Positions 9,045 to 18,587 of a stretch of DNA of 64,000 nt are shown in pieces. Every line of letters begins with the position of its first letter. Within the stretch, counting starts at the first letter, position 1. Position numbers and translations under genes: made by a program. The notes beneath the pieces are model-generated. The model made no database searches. It was not told the DNA's origin and worked only from the letters and a program-made list of their open reading frames with translations. Where the stretch lies: assembly GCA_009746045.1 (NCBI GenBank), contig RPFO01000076.1, positions 4,129,433-4,193,432 on the forward strand. Reading direction: 5' to 3'. This DNA comes from Mesostigma viride. Lineage: Eukaryota; Streptophyta; Mesostigmatophyceae; Mesostigmatales; Mesostigmataceae.

Positions 9045-11329
9045 CGGGACCTAGTGCACGTAGTGACTCACCTCCTGTGCTAGCCACGGATAATGTGGGA
9101 GGCCCGCCTAGCGTGGCCTCGCCGGAGGGTCAGGGTCCTGCCCATGCGCCTCGCCCACCTAGGGACCTGGCTTCAACGGTCACGGCCTTGTGGCGTGCTC
9201 AGGCGCTTAAAGCGAAAGCTGCATCAGGGGTGGCTCAGGTCAAAACTCTCTCACAGGGGGTCAGGCCGGTTAAGTCAGCCTTGTTTCCTACGTGTAGACC
9301 GTGGCAGCTGGTGGCTGTGGACACGCAAGCATCCGTGTCTATTATCTCTCGTCGGGCAGCCACCCTGTATCCAGTGCTAGAGTCGCCGTACAAATCGGTG
9401 ACCGACTTTGCAGGCACTTCGGCATATCAAGTTACCGGGATGGTGGTGCTGCCGGTGTTGGGCATTGACACGCCGTTTCACGTCGTGGATGGCTACGAGG
9501 ATGTGGCCTTGCTGGGCGAACCTTTCGTATCATACCCGGGGTTCTCAGTGTCCGCTGACTTGCTGTCAGTCGCGGGGGTGGGCAGCATCCCGCTTCGCGA
9601 GTACCACGCTCCATTGGGGGTGGTGGTCGGGCAGCCCGGCGTCGTGCGGCGCTTACCGATGGCGGCGTTTTCCACACCGCCGCTCGTCCAGTCCATCATT
9701 CAGCCTCAGGATTGGCACCCGCGCAGCTTCGGCCTCCACTCACACTCACTGGCGGCGGATAGCCCTGTGACGTGGGAGCAACTTGTCCTGGACTGTCAAG
9801 ATCCTCTCAAGTTTGCTTTGTGGCGCGACGCGTTCATTCGAGCCAAGGAGCAGTGGCGAGAGCGCGAGGTCTACCGAGGATTGGAGAGTGTGCCAGCCGG
9901 GGCCACGCGGTTGCGGTTGAAGTTCGTGCTCACCTACAAGCCGGACGAGACCAACTCTTCGGTGGTGTTCCGGGTAAGGCCCGTGGTCACGGAGACGAAG
10001 GGGTCCTCCCCGCTGGACGCCAAGGATCTTTATACCCCTGGGCTCAACCATGTTTCGCATCGGCTACTGACGGTCATCTACTTGGGCAAGCGGAACGCGG
10101 GCAAGGACTACGGGATGTGGTGCGGTGACTTTCAGCGGGCATTCCTCCACAGCGACGCTGGGGTCGCGCAGCAAACATGGCAAGGCACCCGCTACGTGGT
10201 GAAGGTCCCGGTGGTCTGGCAGGATGGCACCATTGGCAGCGAGTATATCGAGCTGTTGACAGGGGTGGAGGGGCTGCAGAGCTCTCCCATCATCTTCCGC
10301 ATTTCCGCGGAGGAGGTCTTGCAGAGCTTAGGGGCCACGTACCATCGCGCGGATCCTAACTTCTTTGTGGTCCCCACCGGCGTCCCTGGCGAGCCAGCCC
10401 TCTTCGTGTGGCATGGCGATGACTTCAAGCTGGTGGCACCTCGCACCTTTGCTACCCAGTTTCTTGCTGCAGTGGCGGCTAAGTTTCCCCTGGGCAGGGC
10501 GGTGGATCATGAGGAGGGTAAACCCGTGGTGTTTTGCGGCGTGCAGTCTACGTTGCAGCGGGATTCGCGTTCTGGCGAATGGGTCATGCACATGCAGGAT
10601 AGCCGCAACTATGTGGTTGACCTGCTGGCCGACCTCCCGTCCCCGCTGTTGGCAACCCATGGGCCCTCGGTTAAGGGCAAGCTCGGGTGGTTGGCGGACA
10701 CGGTGGCACCTGATTTGGCGGTGCTCGCTCGCCTGCCCGATGATGTGCTGGAAGGACTAGGGTCCATTCATGTTCGGCGGCAGCTGGCCATGACGCCCGG
10801 CATTGTGCTTCGTGGGCTCGATTGCTCACAGCCGGTGCACCTCGAGATAGTGACGGATGCTAATCTAGAGACGCGCACAGTCAGCCAAGTGCGGGCCCGC
10901 ATGGGGGCACTGTTCTTTATTAGCAATGAGGGACAGCCTGGCATGTTGTTAGATTGGTACTCGCGCTTGCACAGCCGCATTGCCACTAGCCCCAACACGG
11001 CTGAATGCCGGGGCATTGTTTCAGCTATCTCACATGGCATGTGGCTGCGGTACTTGCTGGGTTGGGTATTTGGCTCGTGTGGGTTCACTCTTCACTGGAC
11101 TAGCACGGTGCACACTGACTCACAAAGTTGTTTGGCCTTCCTTGACAATCCCTATGCGCGGTCACAGGACGTTGATTACCTCGTACTCGCTGAGGCGGCC
11201 TCCTGCGTCACGCGTCTCCAGCACATCGCGGATGAACTCAATCCCGCGGATGCACTCACCAAGGAGGCGCGGGAGGCTGCCCCGCAGTACGCAGTGTTGC
11301 GCAAGCGCATGACGATGCAACACCCGTGA
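9011..11329 (+). CDS. pol: C1 retropepsin-like domain, reverse transcriptase and RNase H
   Basis: 772 codons, -1 to the preceding ORF. Residues about 95-200 look like a retroviral-type aspartic protease: AVDTQASVSII with D104, and a later ALLGEPF in the position of the ILG motif. The active-site triad reads DTQ, not DTG. Copia-type RT follows: VRPVVTE, YTPG, FQRAFL, then GLQSSPIIF (the place of YGLKQ). The catalytic motif is HGDD at 468-471 instead of YVDD. RNase H starts near D616 (IVTDANL) and carries TAECRG and the final ADALTKE typical of Copia elements. Confidence 0.9.
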   Translation: MDGWDEDGVGLTGPSARSDSPPVLATDNVGGPPSVASPEGQGPAHAPRPPRDLASTVTALWRAQALKAKAASGVAQVKTLSQGVRPVKSALFPTCRPWQLVAVDTQASVSIISRRAATLYPVLESPYKSVTDFAGTSAYQVTGMVVLPVLGIDTPFHVVDGYEDVALLGEPFVSYPGFSVSADLLSVAGVGSIPLREYHAPLGVVVGQPGVVRRLPMAAFSTPPLVQSIIQPQDWHPRSFGLHSHSLAADSPVTWEQLVLDCQDPLKFALWRDAFIRAKEQWREREVYRGLESVPAGATRLRLKFVLTYKPDETNSSVVFRVRPVVTETKGSSPLDAKDLYTPGLNHVSHRLLTVIYLGKRNAGKDYGMWCGDFQRAFLHSDAGVAQQTWQGTRYVVKVPVVWQDGTIGSEYIELLTGVEGLQSSPIIFRISAEEVLQSLGATYHRADPNFFVVPTGVPGEPALFVWHGDDFKLVAPRTFATQFLAAVAAKFPLGRAVDHEEGKPVVFCGVQSTLQRDSRSGEWVMHMQDSRNYVVDLLADLPSPLLATHGPSVKGKLGWLADTVAPDLAVLARLPDDVLEGLGSIHVRRQLAMTPGIVLRGLDCSQPVHLEIVTDANLETRTVSQVRARMGALFFISNEGQPGMLLDWYSRLHSRIATSPNTAECRGIVSAISHGMWLRYLLGWVFGSCGFTLHWTSTVHTDSQSCLAFLDNPYARSQDVDYLVLAEAASCVTRLQHIADELNPADALTKEAREAAPQYAVLRKRMTMQHP

Positions 11330-11706
11330 GCCACACAGGGTTACGGCTCGGGCGCTTTATGAATACAGCCATAACTCACCCTGTGTTGCTAGCATTCACG
11401 AATATCATGGTGGTAGTTTTTTTGCTTGTCCTGACCATACCCTAGCCACGTTGGACGGTGCCTTGGGCCCGTCGGCGGGTCACTGGTCCTAATAAATGGG
11501 TCACCTTTTGTCTGGTGGCATAGTTGTTTTTTTCTCGATACTTATTACATCACTATTCATGTGTGATCACAAGGGCGCGGGTCGATACCGTGGTGATTTT
11601 GACGGCCTTGAGGCCCCCTTGAGTTCCCTACCTTAGAGGGTTTTGTATGGTCTGCATTTGATGTAATTATTTTGATAATTAATCAAAGAACAAAAGAGTA
11701 TGTCGG
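11330..11706 (+). promoter_or_regulatory. C1 3' untranslated region with stem-loop
   Basis: An inverted repeat ACACAGGGT (about 11,332-11,341) and ACCCTGTGT (about 11,379-11,387) can form a stem. Its loop holds TTTATGAATACA (11,356-11,367), the exact complement of the bases immediately after the 5' LTR. The purine tract just before the 3' LTR is weak (AAAGAACAAAAGAG at about 11,685-11,698). No ORF is seen. Confidence 0.55.
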
Positions 11707-12051
11707 AGTTGAGTAACTCTAGAGCCCTAGGATCTGGCTCTAAGTTCCCCATGTCCGTCCGCACGCCTTCCGCTAGCGTCCGCTAAGCCGCCGGCTATAA
11801 TCCGGCGGTCCGATGCGGTCGACCGGTCTAAGGGCGGCGCCTAGGGCCGGCGCCACCTAGGCCCCAGTCCGGGGCCTTATCCGGGTCGGTACGGACAGCT
11901 AGCTTGTCCCACGGTTACGGCTAACCGGATAGGGTTTGCTGGCTAAGACATAAACCAGTGGTGGGCCAGCTCCGACAGCAGTTCTCTGTGTTCACCTTAT
12001 CCCAAGCTCAACGTGACCGACCGCCATAGCTGAGCCGGTCGGGCTTTAACT
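11707..12051 (+). repeat. C1 3' LTR
   Basis: 345 bp, identical by eye to the 5' LTR at 5,898-6,242, and followed by the target duplication ACGCC at 12,052-12,056. Confidence 0.93.
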
Positions 12052-12056
12052 ACGCC

Positions 12057-14279
12057 CCCATCGGGACGGCCCACGCCCCCATCGGGGCAGGTGCGCGGAC
12101 TATCGTTCAATGGTACATGTTGTTGAGCGAGCCTTCGACCCGAGCGTAGCGCCCGAATATCTATGCCGTCATCCGAGGGAAGCTCAGTCATTAACTCGCG
12201 GTGCGCCATCGTTTTCAAAGTGCTACTCGTACCGTGTGATTCTGGATGTGCTAGTCTATTAGGTGTTTAGGTCCAGCACTCGAGGCCGGCTGCCGGGGTC
12301 ACGGATCACCACACCCCAACTACCCACCCCTTACACAAGTCCACACACACCTTTATAGCACTTAGTACTATAATAGTAGTCCTACTAGAACCACTCTTGA
12401 TTCCTGATCAACTTGTACGAGTATTATTAGTAATCCTAGACCTACTCTTAGTACGTGGTCACCTTACACACGGCTAACTGCAGGTCTATTGTTTTGATTT
12501 ATATAATGTAATAAAGTTTAGGACTCGGAAGAGGATTGCATCTAAATCAAAATGCAGTATAACTTATGCAGGTATAGGTCAAGCCACAACCATTGTCCCA
12601 ACTTATGGCCTAATGTCCTTGCCCATCGGCATATGACATGAGAACCAATATTTTGAGCCCATCGGCTTATGACATGACATTATGACATGACAACCATCAC
12701 GTTGAGCCCATCGGCTTAAGACATGACAACCATCACGTTGAGCCCATCGGCTTAAGACATGACAACCATTACATTGAGCCCATCGGCTTAAGACATGACA
12801 ACCATTACATTGAGCCCATCGGCTTAAGACATAACAATCATTATATTAAGCCCATCGGCTCGGAGACATGACAACCATTACTTTGAGCCTATCGGCTTAT
12901 GATAGGAAAGGAAGGAAAGACAATGCAACAAGCCACGACACGGTTTGGAACACAATATAAAAAACGTTTTTATGCGACTCAAACCAATCGGTTTGTTACG
13001 AATAAAGGTGTCCCTCCGACCCATCGGTCAGATTCTCACCTGCATGGGACAAAGAGGTCGGCCCAGGACAAAAAGAAAAGAAAAGATATGCGCAGCAGGA
13101 ATACAATTACTAATCCCGCAATGCAAGGAAGGGCAGAAAACAACGAAATTTCCGTCACGGCACCACCATCGTGGGCCGTTAGGAACTGCACTACATTGCC
13201 GCTCCATAATGCATGGATACACGGAATAAAAGGAAAACGACGATGCAGGATTGAAGTCTGCCGCCCCGACGGAATTGTCAGTGCGTTGCTGTTGGTTAGC
13301 TCTCGCTTGTTCTTCACGCTCCTTGCTGGACTGCAACGTGAGTGCGCAGGCACAACAGCAGCAAGGTGCAACACAACAACAGCAACGAAAACGAAAAGAA
13401 AACTAACCGACCATCGCCGGATCTAGCTAATCTAATTCGACCATCGTCGACTTTAATATTGCAATATTCGTTAGTCAAATTGCGGCAATTCCGACCATCG
13501 CCGGAATGCCTGAACAATATTGCATGAACCTAACTACTCAGGCACGAAATGCAAATAGAAAAACAGACCTCCGATTCCAGTGTAACGTGCCAAACCCATC
13601 GGCCAGGCACGTTGGGAAAGATCGTTTCTATCTACGGGACCATCGCCCCGGTTTGTTGCCTGCCTGAGTAGGAAGGGGGATCACTATTCTATGGGCTACT
13701 TGCTGTCATCACAGCGTAGGCCCAGAGGCATTATATTAATTACCTTCTTGTATTCTTGCAATTGCAGTTGTACAAGGATATGTGTTGGACATGATTGTAT
13801 TAAAAGGAATAGATTCGTAGCTCAGATTAACTGAGGTGGGTGAGTCGGCGGATTGACGAACGACTGTCTTGTCCATCGTCCTCGCACACCTTTATGCCAA
13901 GCAGTGCCACTAGGTCAGCACTGCTGTCCCGACCCTTGTGGCTCGGAACAGGCATGCGAATATTCCACGCTTAATTTCCATTACTGTAGTGGGCCGAACT
14001 ACGGGTCGAACATAGGGCTAGTCGACCTCTAACCATGTCCGTGGTAACCATCGTTACGTTATGCCATCGGACACACATCCATCGATATATATCCCAATGT
14101 CACCAATATTACTCTAGATATCAACTGTCGGCACCCTCGTATACACAAGCAGAGGTGTGCCGGAAGGTATGGACTTCAAACCACCTTAGGTATCTATCTC
14201 TTTTTGCACGTATCTTTTTATACCATATTTCTTTTGCCAAACTCTCTCGTGCTCACTAGGTTCGGCCCTAGTCGGCACG
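12057..14279. other. Non-coding DNA rich in CCATCGG motifs
   Basis: No convincing gene. The stretch holds a 36-bp tandem array (12,620-12,905). Beyond the array, CCATCG-type words recur (for example at about 13,020, 13,413, 13,443, 13,495, 13,596, 13,641 and 14,062). The part at about 13,565-13,640 resembles 20,509-20,560 (CCTCCGAT, CCAGTGTAACG, AACCCATC, AAAGATC in the same order), so both may be diverged copies of one LTR or UTR. The 175-codon plus-strand ORF at 12,899-13,426 begins inside the array and has no recognisable domain. Confidence 0.5.
12620..12905. repeat. 36-bp tandem repeat array, about eight units
   Basis: Units start at CCCATCGGC near 12,622, 12,658, 12,707, 12,743, 12,779, 12,815, 12,851 and 12,888. 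The period is 36 bp except for one 49-bp interval caused by a 13-bp internal duplication (ATTATGACATGAC). The core is CCCATCGGCTTAAGACATGA followed by CAACCATTACATTGAG variants. Divergence is low in the middle units and rises towards both edges. Confidence 0.92.
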
Positions 14280-16517
14280 CTACAGCACCCCCATGTCCTC
14301 ATAGAACCAGTAGTCAGCACGACGGGAGAGGGCGTCGGGCACAACATTGTCTGCACCCTTCACGTACTGGATCTTAAAAGGGGCGAACTGGGAAAGGTAC
14401 TCCATCCATCTGGCCTGACGGGGCGTCAGATTTGGCTGCGTCAGGAGGTGAGTCAGGGGCCTATGGTCCGTGTGAATAATCAAACGGGCGGGGTCGAGGT
14501 CTCCTGTCTCGCTGACCGCAACATCAAACTGCGCGCCCAACAGGTGGTGGCGCCATGTGTGGCAACAGTAGACCACAGCCAACAGCTCCGGCTGGTGGAC
14601 CGGATAGTTCCGCTCGGCGGGGATCATTGTGCGGGAGATGTACTCAACCGGTTGCAAGCCCTTGCCTTGGTCCTGCAGGAGGACCCCGCCGATAGCCACC
14701 TTGCTGGCATCCGTCGCGACCACAAAAGGAAGGGACGGGTCTGGGAGCACGAGCACTGGGGCCGCAGTCAAACTGGCCTTGAGGGCCTCAAAGGCCTGCT
14801 GGCACTGTGCCGACCAGACGAAGGACACGCCCTTCTTGAGGAGAGCGTTGATGGGCGACGCGATCGTGGCAAACCTGGGGATGAAGCGTCGATAGTATGA
14901 CGCAATCCCCAGGAAGCTACGCACGCCCTTCACGTCGGTCGGAGCTGGCCACTGTTGGACAGAGGCGATCTTCTCGGGGTCCGTGGCCACGCCTGCTGCA
15001 GAAAGCGTGTGGCCCAGGAACGGGACGCTGCGCCCCGCGCGAACCTTAGCCCTGCGGGCCGAGAGATGCTCGTCTTCCATGATGCGCAGGACCGTATCGA
15101 CGTCCTCCAGGTGCTCCTCGAAGGTCTTGGAGTACACCAGGATGTCATCCAGATAGGCCAGAGCGCAAGTGCGTTTCCAGGACCAGGGCGGCTTGTCCCC
15201 CTTGCGAGGGTCGCGCAGGTCACTGGACACCTGTGGCAGGTGTGCGGTCCCCATGACGGGCCGCAAGATGTCGTTCATGAGCATCTGGAAGCTGGCTGGT
15301 GAGTTGCAGAGCCCCATCGCCGCCACGCGGAACTGGTAGTGTCCGTATGGCGTATTGAAGGCCGTCTTGTGACAGTCCTCTTCAGCGATGCGGAGCTGCC
15401 AAAACCCATCGGCGCAGTCGATCACCGTGAAGCAGGTGGCACCCTGCACCCGATTGAAGATGTCATCAATGCGCGGGAGCGGGTACTTGGACTTGACAGT
15501 GATCGCGTTGAGCTTCCTGTAGTCGGTGACGAGCCGCCACTTGCCCCCAGGCTTGGGCACAAGGAGTACCCCAGCGGAGAAGGGGCTGTTACTGGGCTCA
15601 ATCAGACCACGCTCAAGGAGGGCCATCAGGATCTTCTTGAGCTCCATCAGCTCGACGGGCCCCATCCGGTACATCGGGGACGTGGTGGGCCCGTAGCCTT
15701 CCTTGAGGCGGATATGGTGCAGCACAGAACGGGGCGGGGGAAACTGCGGTGTAGACTCGTCGAACAGCTTCTCCCGCTTGGCCAGGACGGCGTTGTAGCG
15801 CGCGATCTCATCCTCAGTAAAGTCTGTGCCGATCTCCAGCAGCTCCTGAATCAGGGGCACCGAGTCAAGGCGGTACATGTAGTACTCCTTACCCTTCTGC
15901 AGGTTGCGCGCGAGCGTCTTGCTGCTCATCAGCATCTGAGAAGCATGGCGTCGTGGCTTCTCGGGCCCCGCGTCGTGCTGAACGTTGTGCACCTCGGTGC
16001 CATGCGCCAGGTATTCGTGCCGCGGGCACCAGAAGGAGCCATCAGGAAACCAAACCACCCGGCGCTTGACACTGATCGTCACGTCCTGGGCATCCTGCCA
16101 ATCCACGCCCAAGATGATGTCGGCTGCGCCCAGCGGCGCCACTGTGGCTGTTACCTCTACCGGGATGCCCTGGACAACCGCCTTGAGATCCACGAGACCC
16201 GGGGACGGGTGCTTGTTACCATCGGCGTACCGGACGTTGATGGGCGTCGGGTGTGGGCGAATGGTGTAGCCAGCGCGTCGCACCAGGGCCTCATGGATAA
16301 AAGATGTGGTTGCTCCCGTATCCACCATAAACTTAACATCCAGGATCGTCTTCTCCTTCAGAAACGGGTCAAGTGTGGTGGTGGGGAGCGCCAGTCCACC
16401 GCTGAAGACTAGCAGTGTTCTGGTGCTTGGTGCAGAGGGCGGGGAGGCCTTTGGGGCCTGTCCGCCAGACCTATCTACATGATTGGCTGAAGCTGGGTCC
16501 ACCTCGGTCGCCGACAC
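14280..16517 (-). CDS. pol: G2 protease, reverse transcriptase and RNase H
   Basis: 745 codons, uninterrupted. The retropepsin has a normal active site (VDTGATTSF, D66) and ADIILGVDW as its ILG motif. RT follows with LVPKPGGKWRLVTDYRKLN, a conserved DCADGFWQLRI block and the catalytic YLDD at about residue 455. RNase H has DASKVAIGGVLL and TDHRPLTHLL and ends in VPDALSRRADYWFYED. These enzymes cut the polyprotein and copy element RNA to cDNA in virus-like particles. The stop arises at the truncation point, so integrase is missing. The start codon is uncertain because gypsy pol is usually made by frameshifting from gag. Confidence 0.92.
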   Translation of the reverse strand: MSATEVDPASANHVDRSGGQAPKASPPSAPSTRTLLVFSGGLALPTTTLDPFLKEKTILDVKFMVDTGATTSFIHEALVRRAGYTIRPHPTPINVRYADGNKHPSPGLVDLKAVVQGIPVEVTATVAPLGAADIILGVDWQDAQDVTISVKRRVVWFPDGSFWCPRHEYLAHGTEVHNVQHDAGPEKPRRHASQMLMSSKTLARNLQKGKEYYMYRLDSVPLIQELLEIGTDFTEDEIARYNAVLAKREKLFDESTPQFPPPRSVLHHIRLKEGYGPTTSPMYRMGPVELMELKKILMALLERGLIEPSNSPFSAGVLLVPKPGGKWRLVTDYRKLNAITVKSKYPLPRIDDIFNRVQGATCFTVIDCADGFWQLRIAEEDCHKTAFNTPYGHYQFRVAAMGLCNSPASFQMLMNDILRPVMGTAHLPQVSSDLRDPRKGDKPPWSWKRTCALAYLDDILVYSKTFEEHLEDVDTVLRIMEDEHLSARRAKVRAGRSVPFLGHTLSAAGVATDPEKIASVQQWPAPTDVKGVRSFLGIASYYRRFIPRFATIASPINALLKKGVSFVWSAQCQQAFEALKASLTAAPVLVLPDPSLPFVVATDASKVAIGGVLLQDQGKGLQPVEYISRTMIPAERNYPVHQPELLAVVYCCHTWRHHLLGAQFDVAVSETGDLDPARLIIHTDHRPLTHLLTQPNLTPRQARWMEYLSQFAPFKIQYVKGADNVVPDALSRRADYWFYEDMGVL

Positions 16518-16600
16518 GTCTGCACCTGAAGAGGGCGGGGAGACCTCTGGGGCCTGCCCGCCAGTCCTATCTACATTATTGCCTGATGCTACATCGGCCT
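16434..16600. repeat. Tandem duplication of about 97 bp at the gag-pol junction of G2
   Basis: Two similar blocks starting at about 16,436 and 16,533 share GAGGGCGGGGAG, TGGGGCCTG, CCGCCAG and CCTATCTACAT in order. The duplication lies in the short region between the gag stop and the protease. Confidence 0.75.
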
Positions 16601-18498
16601 CAGAGTGGCCGCGCCCACATTTGGTGCAGGCGTCTGTTCTACCTGGTTGACTAACTCTACTCCTACTTCTACCCCTGTGGGAAGGGGCACTATGCGAGGA
16701 TCGCGGGGCCGGGAGGCCGCCTCGTCCGACCGCCCGGTCTCCCCTTCCCCCTCATCCGAGTCGTCGTCGTCGCCGGGATTGAGCGCCTCATACTCGTCAC
16801 CCTCAGCCTGCTGCTGCGCCAGGATCTCATTGAGCTCGCGCACCGTCCGAGAGAACGACGCTGGGAAGCGGGGTGTCTGGAACTGGTTGGGCTGCGTGCG
16901 CGCGTCGCGCAGCTTGGCAGCCCGCGCGCCTGCGTTGCGCGGGCGAGCATCCCGCGCTGCCGGCGCTGGGCGCTTCTCAAAGGCGGGACCAGAAAACTTG
17001 GGGGCCTCCTTGGTGGCCTCCGTCGCCGTGCTGGTGCGCGCCTTGAGGCGCGGGCAGTCCTTCTTGAGGTGCCCGACCTCGTGACACATGAAACAGCGGG
17101 CCTTGGACGCATCGATGGCGTGCAGTTGGGTGGCCGGCTGCTCGTCGTCATTGGACTCCTCCCCCTCCGACGGGTCGGGTTCCACTTCAGTGAAGTGGAC
17201 ACGGCGTGTCATCGTGGATGAGGCGAACCGGCGGGTGCTGGTGTAGCGCGGCTGCTTGATGACGTCGGCCACCTGTAGAAGGTACTGCTGGACAGCGTGG
17301 ATGTCAAGCTTGTCCCAGGGTACCTCTGCATAGTGCTTCTTAACCTCAGCGAGGAGGTCAGGATGGATGGCCTCCAGAAACCGAATCTTGTACTCGGTCC
17401 ACGTCAGGTCCCCGGTCAGCCGCGCCGCAAAGGAGTCAAAAGTGGTGAGGAACTCCGCCAAGTCAGTGTTGCCCTGACGTAGGCGGCCGAACTCAGACCG
17501 CTCGGTCAGTCGATAGCCGGGAGGGATGAGCTTGCGCCGGATGCGCTCGTGCAGTTCCTCGACCGTCTGCGGGTATGACTGGGCTGCCACACTCTCAACG
17601 TTAAGCATCCCGACCACTGATGGGTCCATATACACTTCACCACCACGTAGGGGATCAAAACCTTGGTGGCCAGCTGCCACTCATGGTGTTCACACCAGAC
17701 GGTGTACAACTGTTGCCACATACGGGCCCACTCGTCGATCTCACGGGGAGTCATGCCCGCATGGAGCTTGGGCACCGCCTTAAAATCTGGCATAGGCGGG
17801 GCCTTGACAGGGTCAGGACGCAAGGGGCCGCCCTTGCTGCAGTACGCGGGGCTGGAAAAGGTGAGGGGCTCGTGCCGACGCGCCCGCATCTCCTGTTGAG
17901 AGCCCCGTCCTGTGGGCTGGTCCTGCCCACGTAGGGACACAAAGGTGTCCTCCTCACGCTCGGGATCGAGGTCGCCGGACTCTCGGCGGGGCGTCACGGA
18001 CACCCGCTGTGACGCAAAGGGGGCTGACTCACGCCGAACGCGAACGGAGGTGGGATGCTCATAACCGGGGTCGTCCAGGGGCAGCCGACTGAAGTTGGCG
18101 TTAGTGGGCGCGCTCCTTGCTGGGAGGGGGGTGGGTACCGTGGGAAAGGGACCCGGGGGATCGTAGTAGTCCTCCTCCTCAGGATCGGTCTGCACGTGAG
18201 CCGACCCTGACGCCTGTGGCGGGGGCCTAGGCCAGCCCTCATTTGCTCCAAAGGAGACCCGACGGGGATCCCTTCCAGGACCCAGCCCCGACCCGCCGCG
18301 GCCACGCCCTGCCCAAGGGTGGGTCAGGCGCGGGCGGCCACGTGCGTACGCCCCCAATTGGGAGGACTGCACGAACTCAGGCGGAGGGGCAAACGGCGAG
18401 CTAGCTACCGAGCTGTCCGCGGCCTCTATCTCCTCATCCTCCTCCTGCACGACTTCCACAGATGGTGGTCGCTGCGTAGGAGGTACCCTGTCCAGTTA
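16589..18498 (-). pseudogene. gag: G2 gag with CCHC knuckle, one frameshift
   Basis: The N-terminal part (18,459-17,506) is proline/arginine-rich and disordered-looking, ending in the capsid start PDFKAVPKLHAGMTPREIDEW. The frame changes at about 17,640-17,650. The second part (17,680-16,589, 363 codons) continues the capsid region (FGRLRQGNTDLAEF, EYKIRFLEAIHP) and holds the knuckle CFMCHEVGHLKKDC, followed by an acidic C-terminus. The frame stays open upstream of the GTG at 18,459 to a stop at about 18,498, so the true N-terminus is lost or lies in removed DNA. Confidence 0.8.
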
Positions 18499-18502
18499 GG
18501 TG

Positions 18503-18562
18503 AAATAGTGCCGGAACCTTTTTTGCCGTTGGGGCAAATCGGTCCGGAACACTATTTTGCCC
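18503..18562. repeat. Diverged foldback motif
   Basis: AATAGTGCCGGAACC and its near-complement GGTCCGGAACACTATT flank a short TTTTGCC...GGGGCAAAT palindrome. The layout matches the better-preserved foldbacks that follow at 18,588-19,110, but the sequence is diverged. Confidence 0.6.
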
Positions 18563-18587
18563 GGATTCACCACTTCCGAGCACCCAA

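Larger units (their letters stand above)
5898..12051 (+). mobile_element. C1: full-length Copia-like LTR retrotransposon, young, IN-PR-RT-RH order
   Basis: The 345-bp LTRs at 5,898-6,242 and 11,707-12,051 look identical by eye. They are flanked by the 5-bp target duplication ACGCC (5,893-5,897 and 12,052-12,056). The LTR ends are AGTTGAG...TTTAACT, an AGTT/AACT inverted pair rather than the usual TG/CA. The interior encodes gag with two zinc knuckles, integrase, a retropepsin-like domain, reverse transcriptase and RNase H, in three ORFs stepping through frames. Identical LTRs imply recent insertion. The domain order differs from canonical Ty1/copia, where protease precedes integrase. Confidence 0.93.
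14280..18498 (-). mobile_element. G2: Ty3/gypsy element lacking integrase and LTRs
   Basis: The minus strand reads gag (18,498-16,589, one frameshift) and then a 745-codon protease-RT-RNase H ORF (16,517-14,280). The element breaks at 14,280, exactly after the RNase H end motif YEDMGVL, where the family goes on into integrase. At the other end the gag frame meets a stop at about 18,498, next to foldback repeats. No LTR pair was found, so G2 is truncated on both sides. Confidence 0.85.

Noticed and set aside
12620-12905. CRISPR array
   Set aside because: The 36-bp units are contiguous without unique spacers, and the window is eukaryotic.
12899-13426. Plus-strand ORF of 175 codons
   Set aside because: It begins inside the tandem array, is Lys/Thr-rich low-complexity, has overlapping open frames on both strands and shows no domain.
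15339-16412. Long plus-strand ORF (357 codons) antisense to G2 pol
   Set aside because: It is the complement of a well-conserved RT/protease coding region, has no domain of its own, and its openness follows from the codon use of the GC-rich sense strand.
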